DNA of 9,863 nt from an uncultured Ruminococcus sp. (GTDB lineage: Bacteria > Bacillota > Clostridia > Oscillospirales > Ruminococcaceae): positions 1 through 9,863 of the forward strand of contig CALDFS010000195.1 in NCBI GenBank assembly GCA_937942105.1, given 5' to 3'. The translations under genes and the position numbers were made by a program. Shown here piece after piece: positions 6,457-9,863 of this stretch (position 1 is its first letter; each line of letters opens with the position of its first letter). The notes under the pieces were generated by a model. It was not told the DNA's origin and searched no databases. It worked only from the letters and a program-made list of their open reading frames with translations.

Positions 6457-8036
6457 TATCTGTGTCTCCTTCTTATCCAAACAACTGTGCCCACAGCCAG
6501 AACCGCAATAGGAATGATTACCGCAAAGGTAAGGTTAAGCGAATTTTTCAGGCTGTCGTTGACCAAAACACCGGTGGCTTTAAGCTTCTTGGGAACTATG
6601 GTAACGCCCTCGGTCTTGCCGGAAAGCTCGTTTATAAGGCTTAGGAAGAAGTCGCCGTTGTTGAATTGCGGCGCCGACATGATTGTGTTGGCAACTATCT
6701 GGTCAGAACCTATTGCTATAACGTTGGTGTAGCTTGATATATGAGTTTCCTGATTCAAAGCCTTATATCTTCCCAGAACGACTGAGTTGAATACTCCGCG
6801 CTCGGTAGCATTATCCTCGTCAAATTCATCCGAAAGGTACATATCCCACAGGACTGCATTTTTAGAGGACTGAACCAGCGCCTCACAGGAGTTATAGCCG
6901 TCGGTATCGCCGAAGCGCATGGATATCGCCCTTGAATTGGCCACAACCATAGAAAGCCCGGGATTGCCGATATCTTTGCGATAGTTTTCGGATGCAAGGG
7001 ACTGGAAGGTGAAGTTCTGATAATTGGTGTAATAGTCGGGGTTGGTTTCATATATTACCTTTGGCTCTACGGTTATGCCGTAGCGATAAAGAAGCGCGTC
7101 CAAATTCGGGGTCTTGCCCTGCTCCGGCGAAGCTACATATATGATATCCCTGCCCAGCTTGCCGCCGTTCGTCAGCCAGTTGGTTATCTTTTCGGTTTCG
7201 GCTTCGGTGTAGTCTATCTTGGGTGCGGGGATGATAAGGATATCAACATCCTCCGGAATGTCATCCCTCTGTATGTCCATGGATGTAATCACATAGCCGT
7301 TTTTATCCAAAAGATTGGTAAGACCCGAAACGTCAGATTCATTTCCACCGGGGAAGCTCAACGTGCAGACGGTTATGGGGTTGGCATCAGTTACCGCCAT
7401 TATTGCACTCGTCAGCGCCTGCTCTGCGTTTGAGGAGGTTATCGCGTCCTGACTGTTGAACATCTGATGGGTATAAAGTCCGCCCGCTTGCTGCTTATAT
7501 GCGGCAAGGTAAGGCTCATACTCCTCTGGCACGGTTATAATATCCGCCAAGGTAACAACCTTGACCCTCGTATGGTTTGAATCCGCAAGCTCGACGATTA
7601 TATCGCAGCTGCCAAGATTTTGGGAGTAGTTTGAAACAAAGTCGGGGTTTGAAAGCAGATCCTTGTATCTGACCGTTATGTTGGGGTTGTACTGAGCGTA
7701 GCTTGAAAGAAGCTCCGCACACTGATTTGTATAATCGCTTATGCCGCGGAAGCTGTCCTCGGTCGCCATAACGGTTATATCCACCGGAGCCTCTATTCCG
7801 GAGATGTAGTTTTTTGTCTCCTCCGAAACGGTGTAAATGCTGTTTCCGGTGAGGTCAAGGGTTATCGGGAATCTGTCGAACAACATGGTGACAACAACGT
7901 TTACAAGAACCACCGCCGCTATGAACAGAACGACCAGTCCGGTTGCAAGCGAGCCGTATTTTAAATGGCGCTTGTTTATCGGCTGTCTTTCCTTTTTCAC
8001 CTTGTTAGCGGCATTTGAAAATCCTTTTATATTCAT
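6456..8036 (-). CDS. GldG-like ABC transporter auxiliary protein (PF09822-type)
   Basis: This 526-residue accessory protein has a basic cytoplasmic N-terminus, a membrane helix (about residues 30-53), a large extracytoplasmic domain and a C-terminal helix (about 502-520) ending in the stop-transfer IRRRHR. Just after the first helix comes FPITLDLTGNSIYTVSEET (56-74), the conserved DLT...YTVS-type motif of GldG-like proteins. The domain (about 80-480) fits the ABC-type auxiliary/GldG family, including an early thioredoxin-like or IFT52-like part with VDITVMATED and a later DVDILIIPAPK...ITNWLTNGGKL segment. In Bacteroidetes GldG works with GldA and GldF in gliding and secretion. In Firmicutes the substrate is unknown and gliding should not be inferred. 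AGGAGGG precedes the ATG by 10 nt. The gene lies 22 bp after the permease gene and overlaps the DUF4340 gene by one base. Confidence 0.9.
   Translation of the reverse strand: MNIKGFSNAANKVKKERQPINKRHLKYGSLATGLVVLFIAAVVLVNVVVTMLFDRFPITLDLTGNSIYTVSEETKNYISGIEAPVDITVMATEDSFRGISDYTNQCAELLSSYAQYNPNITVRYKDLLSNPDFVSNYSQNLGSCDIIVELADSNHTRVKVVTLADIITVPEEYEPYLAAYKQQAGGLYTHQMFNSQDAITSSNAEQALTSAIMAVTDANPITVCTLSFPGGNESDVSGLTNLLDKNGYVITSMDIQRDDIPEDVDILIIPAPKIDYTEAETEKITNWLTNGGKLGRDIIYVASPEQGKTPNLDALLYRYGITVEPKVIYETNPDYYTNYQNFTFQSLASENYRKDIGNPGLSMVVANSRAISMRFGDTDGYNSCEALVQSSKNAVLWDMYLSDEFDEDNATERGVFNSVVLGRYKALNQETHISSYTNVIAIGSDQIVANTIMSAPQFNNGDFFLSLINELSGKTEGVTIVPKKLKATGVLVNDSLKNSLNLTFAVIIPIAVLAVGTVVWIRRRHR
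6466..6471 (-). promoter_or_regulatory. Ribosome binding site deciding the start at 6456
   Basis: AAGGAG on the minus strand lies inside the last codons of the GldG-like gene, 9 nt before the ATG at 6456. It would fall downstream of the alternative TTG at 6480 and cannot serve that codon. Confidence 0.8.
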
Positions 8037-8058
8037 ATTAAAGCATCCCTCCTGACCG

Positions 8059-8787
8059 TTAATTCCAGCGGCGTCTTTCCAGTACTCTTACGGTTAAGAA
8101 CAGGAATATAACAGTCCAGCTGATAAAGAAGAGCACATTGGAAAAGTCGAACACGCCGTAAGTGAACGAATAATATCTGTCGGCAAAGGAAAGTTCGGTG
8201 AATATCTTTGAAATCCAGTCAATGGGGATGATAGCCGCGATGGAGGATATCAGATACAAAGCGCACATGGTGACAAAGCTTCCCACCGCCGCAATGACCT
8301 GATTTTCGGTCAGGGAGGATATGAACACGCCGACGGCTATGAACGCCGAGCCGACAAGCAAAAGTCCTACAATGTTGCCCAGAACCTCAAGCCATGCAAC
8401 TTGTGCAAAGATGCTCAAAACTATGGCGTAAATGAAGGTCATGCCGACGCCTAAAACGTATATCAAAAACGCCGCCAGAAATTTACCCATAACCAGCGAG
8501 CCAAGGCTTATAGGCGATGTCAGCAGAAGCTGATCGGTCTTGTTTCGCTTGTCCTCCGATAGCGTTCTCATCGTAAGTATAGGTATAAGCACCAGAAGAA
8601 CAAAGAACAGAATGGAATACATACTTGACATATCTGTGGTCAGGTACAAAAGACCGTCCATCTGGTTCTTGGTTACCGAGGTTATTCCGAAAAGTATGCC
8701 GGATGAAGCGAAGAACGCTGCTAAAAAGATATATCCAATAAGTGAGTTAAAGTAAGCGTTAACCTCGCGCTTGAATATTGCGCCCAT
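8059..8787 (-). CDS. ABC-2 type transporter permease (GldF-like)
   Basis: This 242-residue integral membrane protein forms the transport channel with the ATPase encoded directly upstream. Six hydrophobic segments are visible at about 16-34, 57-75, 103-128, 134-157, 163-187 and 217-235, the usual layout for ABC-2 permeases. The loop LTMRTLSEDKRNKTDQLLLTSPIS (71-94) is the characteristic cytoplasmic coupling region between helices 2 and 3, seen as 'MR.L.EEKR..T.ELLLT.P' in this family. The amphipathic N-terminus MGAIFKREVNAYFNS is also typical. The length is normal for a GldF-like half-size permease, so it probably works as a homodimer. GGAGG inside the last codons of the ATPase gene lies 8-9 nt before the ATG, and only three bases separate the two genes, so translation is probably coupled. 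Confidence 0.92.
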   Translation of the reverse strand: MGAIFKREVNAYFNSLIGYIFLAAFFASSGILFGITSVTKNQMDGLLYLTTDMSSMYSILFFVLLVLIPILTMRTLSEDKRNKTDQLLLTSPISLGSLVMGKFLAAFLIYVLGVGMTFIYAIVLSIFAQVAWLEVLGNIVGLLLVGSAFIAVGVFISSLTENQVIAAVGSFVTMCALYLISSIAAIIPIDWISKIFTELSFADRYYSFTYGVFDFSNVLFFISWTVIFLFLTVRVLERRRWN

Positions 8788-8790
8788 TCC

Positions 8791-9783
8791 TTATGCCTCC
8801 TCCTCGTGATTTTCAAGGTCCTTGGCCTTGTCGTTGATGAATTTATCAACGCTTTCGCCCATTGTAAGCCGCAGGAAGATATCCTCCAAGCTGAGCTCAC
8901 TCGACCTAAGGCCCATAATGTACCAGTTTCTTGCCATAAGCCGCCTGTTAAGCTCCCGCCGGATGTCGGTGCCCTCAACGGCTTCAATGTTGTATTCCCA
9001 AACGCCCTTCTCCCTCTGCATATCCGCCAAAACGGTGACAACGCCGGGAATAGCGCTTACGACCTTTATTACTTCCTCACGCGGACCATCTATTCTAGCA
9101 ATAAGCTTGTGGTCGGCTGTTAAGGTGTTTGAAAGATTGTCGGCAGTGTCGTCGGCAACTATCTTGCCCTGATTTATAACAACGATCCTGTCGCAGACCG
9201 CCTGAACCTCGGTCAAAATATGCGAGGAAAGAATTACCGTGTGGTTCTTGCCAAGCTTTCTTATAAGCGTTCTTATCTCGATTATCTGCTTGGGGTCAAG
9301 TCCGACTGTAGGCTCGTCCAAAATCAGAACGTTGGGATTTCCAACAAGCGCCTGAGCCAATCCAACGCGCTGCTTGTATCCCTTTGAAAGATTCTTGATT
9401 ATGCGGTTGTAAACGTTGTCTATCTTAACAAGCTCGCAAATCTCCTTTAAATGAGTGTTTCTGGGAAGCTTGCAGCCCTTAAGCTCGTATACAAAGTAAA
9501 GGTATTCCTTAACCGTCATGTCTAAGTAAAGCGGAGGGAACTCCGGCAGATAGCCGATTTCTTTCTTTGCAGCAATGGGGTCGTCCAAAATTTCCTTTCC
9601 GTTTATATAAGCCTCGCCGCTCGTTGAGCTTAAATATCCGGTAAGGATATTCATAGTTGTGGACTTTCCCGCACCGTTGGGACCCAAAAAGCCCAGTATC
9701 TCGCCGTCGTTGGCTTTAAAGCTTATGTTGTCCACGGCTCGCTTGTCGCCGTAGGACTTAGAAAGGTTTTTTACTTCTATCAT
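8791..9783 (-). CDS. ABC transporter ATP-binding protein (GldA/CcmA-like)
   Basis: This 330-residue cytoplasmic ATPase powers the ABC-2 permease. It has Walker A GPNGAGKST (34-42), signature LSKGYKQRV (132-140) replacing the usual LSGGQ, Walker B LILDEP (153-158) followed by D-loop VGLDP, and H-loop His188 in ILSSH. The Q-loop position reads YLPEFPPLY with Glu81 instead of Gln, as is common in GldA-like ATPases. A C-terminal extension from about 220 ends in SELSLEDIFLRLT, resembling the DUF4162-type tail of ABC-2 ATPases. An ATG at 9792 is in frame, but AAAGGA lies 8 nt before the ATG at 9783 and would abut the 9792 codon, so 9783 is preferred and begins MIEVKNLSKSYG. It is the first gene of the operon visible here. 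No clear promoter is seen in the remaining 80 bases to the window edge. Confidence 0.95.
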   Translation of the reverse strand: MIEVKNLSKSYGDKRAVDNISFKANDGEILGFLGPNGAGKSTTMNILTGYLSSTSGEAYINGKEILDDPIAAKKEIGYLPEFPPLYLDMTVKEYLYFVYELKGCKLPRNTHLKEICELVKIDNVYNRIIKNLSKGYKQRVGLAQALVGNPNVLILDEPTVGLDPKQIIEIRTLIRKLGKNHTVILSSHILTEVQAVCDRIVVINQGKIVADDTADNLSNTLTADHKLIARIDGPREEVIKVVSAIPGVVTVLADMQREKGVWEYNIEAVEGTDIRRELNRRLMARNWYIMGLRSSELSLEDIFLRLTMGESVDKFINDKAKDLENHEEEA

Positions 9784-9791
9784 CAGCCTCA

Positions 9792-9797
9792 TCCTTT
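9792..9797 (-). promoter_or_regulatory. Ribosome binding site deciding the start at 9783
   Basis: AAAGGA on the minus strand is 8 nt from the ATG at 9783. It overlaps the first base of the alternative ATG at 9792, which argues against that longer start. Confidence 0.7.
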
Positions 9798-9863
9798 CTT
9801 ATTTGTGATGGCAGGTTTGCTAAAAGAGTGAAATGTCGGTTCAGCATTTCTACGAGAAGCGAT

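Noticed and set aside
6068..6511. A 147-codon plus-strand open frame opposite the DUF4340 gene start
   Set aside because: It is antisense to a family-supported gene with a good ribosome binding site, and its hydrophobic content mirrors the complement of the membrane segment.
4652..9783. Reading the operon as a gliding motility system
   Set aside because: Only the transporter-type GldA/F/G homology is present. None of the other gliding genes is visible, and the apparent lineage is not known for gliding.
9784..9863. Promoter search upstream of the ATPase gene
   Set aside because: No clear -35/-10 pair was found in the 80 bases available. The promoter or an upstream gene may lie beyond the window.

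Overview
This window looks like a chromosomal segment of a fermentative, plant-fibre-using member of Clostridia (Firmicutes), plausibly of the Ruminococcaceae/Oscillospiraceae type. That placement is inferred from the clostridial-type cellobiose phosphorylase, the EstA-like esterase, the GldA/F/G-like ABC locus with a DUF4340 protein, strong AGGAGG-type ribosome binding sites and intermediate base composition. No marker gene is present to fix the taxon. I see no mobile element, CRISPR array, tRNA or rRNA.

Left part, plus strand (3-3390). The window opens inside a GH94 cellobiose phosphorylase, whose N-terminal 40% lies off the left edge. A 265-bp intergenic region follows, rich in inverted repeats. 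Next comes a cytoplasmic EstA-type serine esterase (1750-2508) and, 30 bp later, a protein that reads as a seven-bladed beta-propeller (2539-3390). The phosphorylase and esterase suggest intracellular processing of plant oligosaccharides. The propeller's role is unknown. A hairpin at about 3404-3446 separates these genes from the convergent minus-strand genes and can terminate in both directions.

Middle, minus strand (3449-4581). Two small unrecognised proteins, each with one N-terminal membrane anchor and a soluble extracytoplasmic part, lie 20 bp apart. They sit behind their own promoter (perfect TTGACA, 17-bp spacer, TTAAAT) and form a separate transcription unit.

Right part, minus strand (4652-9783). 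A compact operon reads from the right edge leftwards: ABC ATPase (GldA/CcmA-like), six-helix ABC-2 permease (GldF-like), GldG-like extracytoplasmic protein anchored at both ends, DUF4340 protein with one N-terminal anchor, and an 89-residue conserved-looking cytoplasmic protein. It ends at a strong intrinsic terminator (4592-4630). The first four genes are tightly packed; the GldG and DUF4340 genes overlap by one base (TAATG). Together they should encode an ABC-2-type transporter with two large surface-exposed accessory proteins. Its substrate is unknown. The gliding-motility name reflects homology only.

Three starts were chosen from ribosome binding sites rather than by longest open frame: 9783, 6456 and 4921. 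The most notable open questions are the function of the Gld-like transporter with its small terminal partner, the unknown anchored two-protein unit, and the structured leader between the phosphorylase and the esterase.
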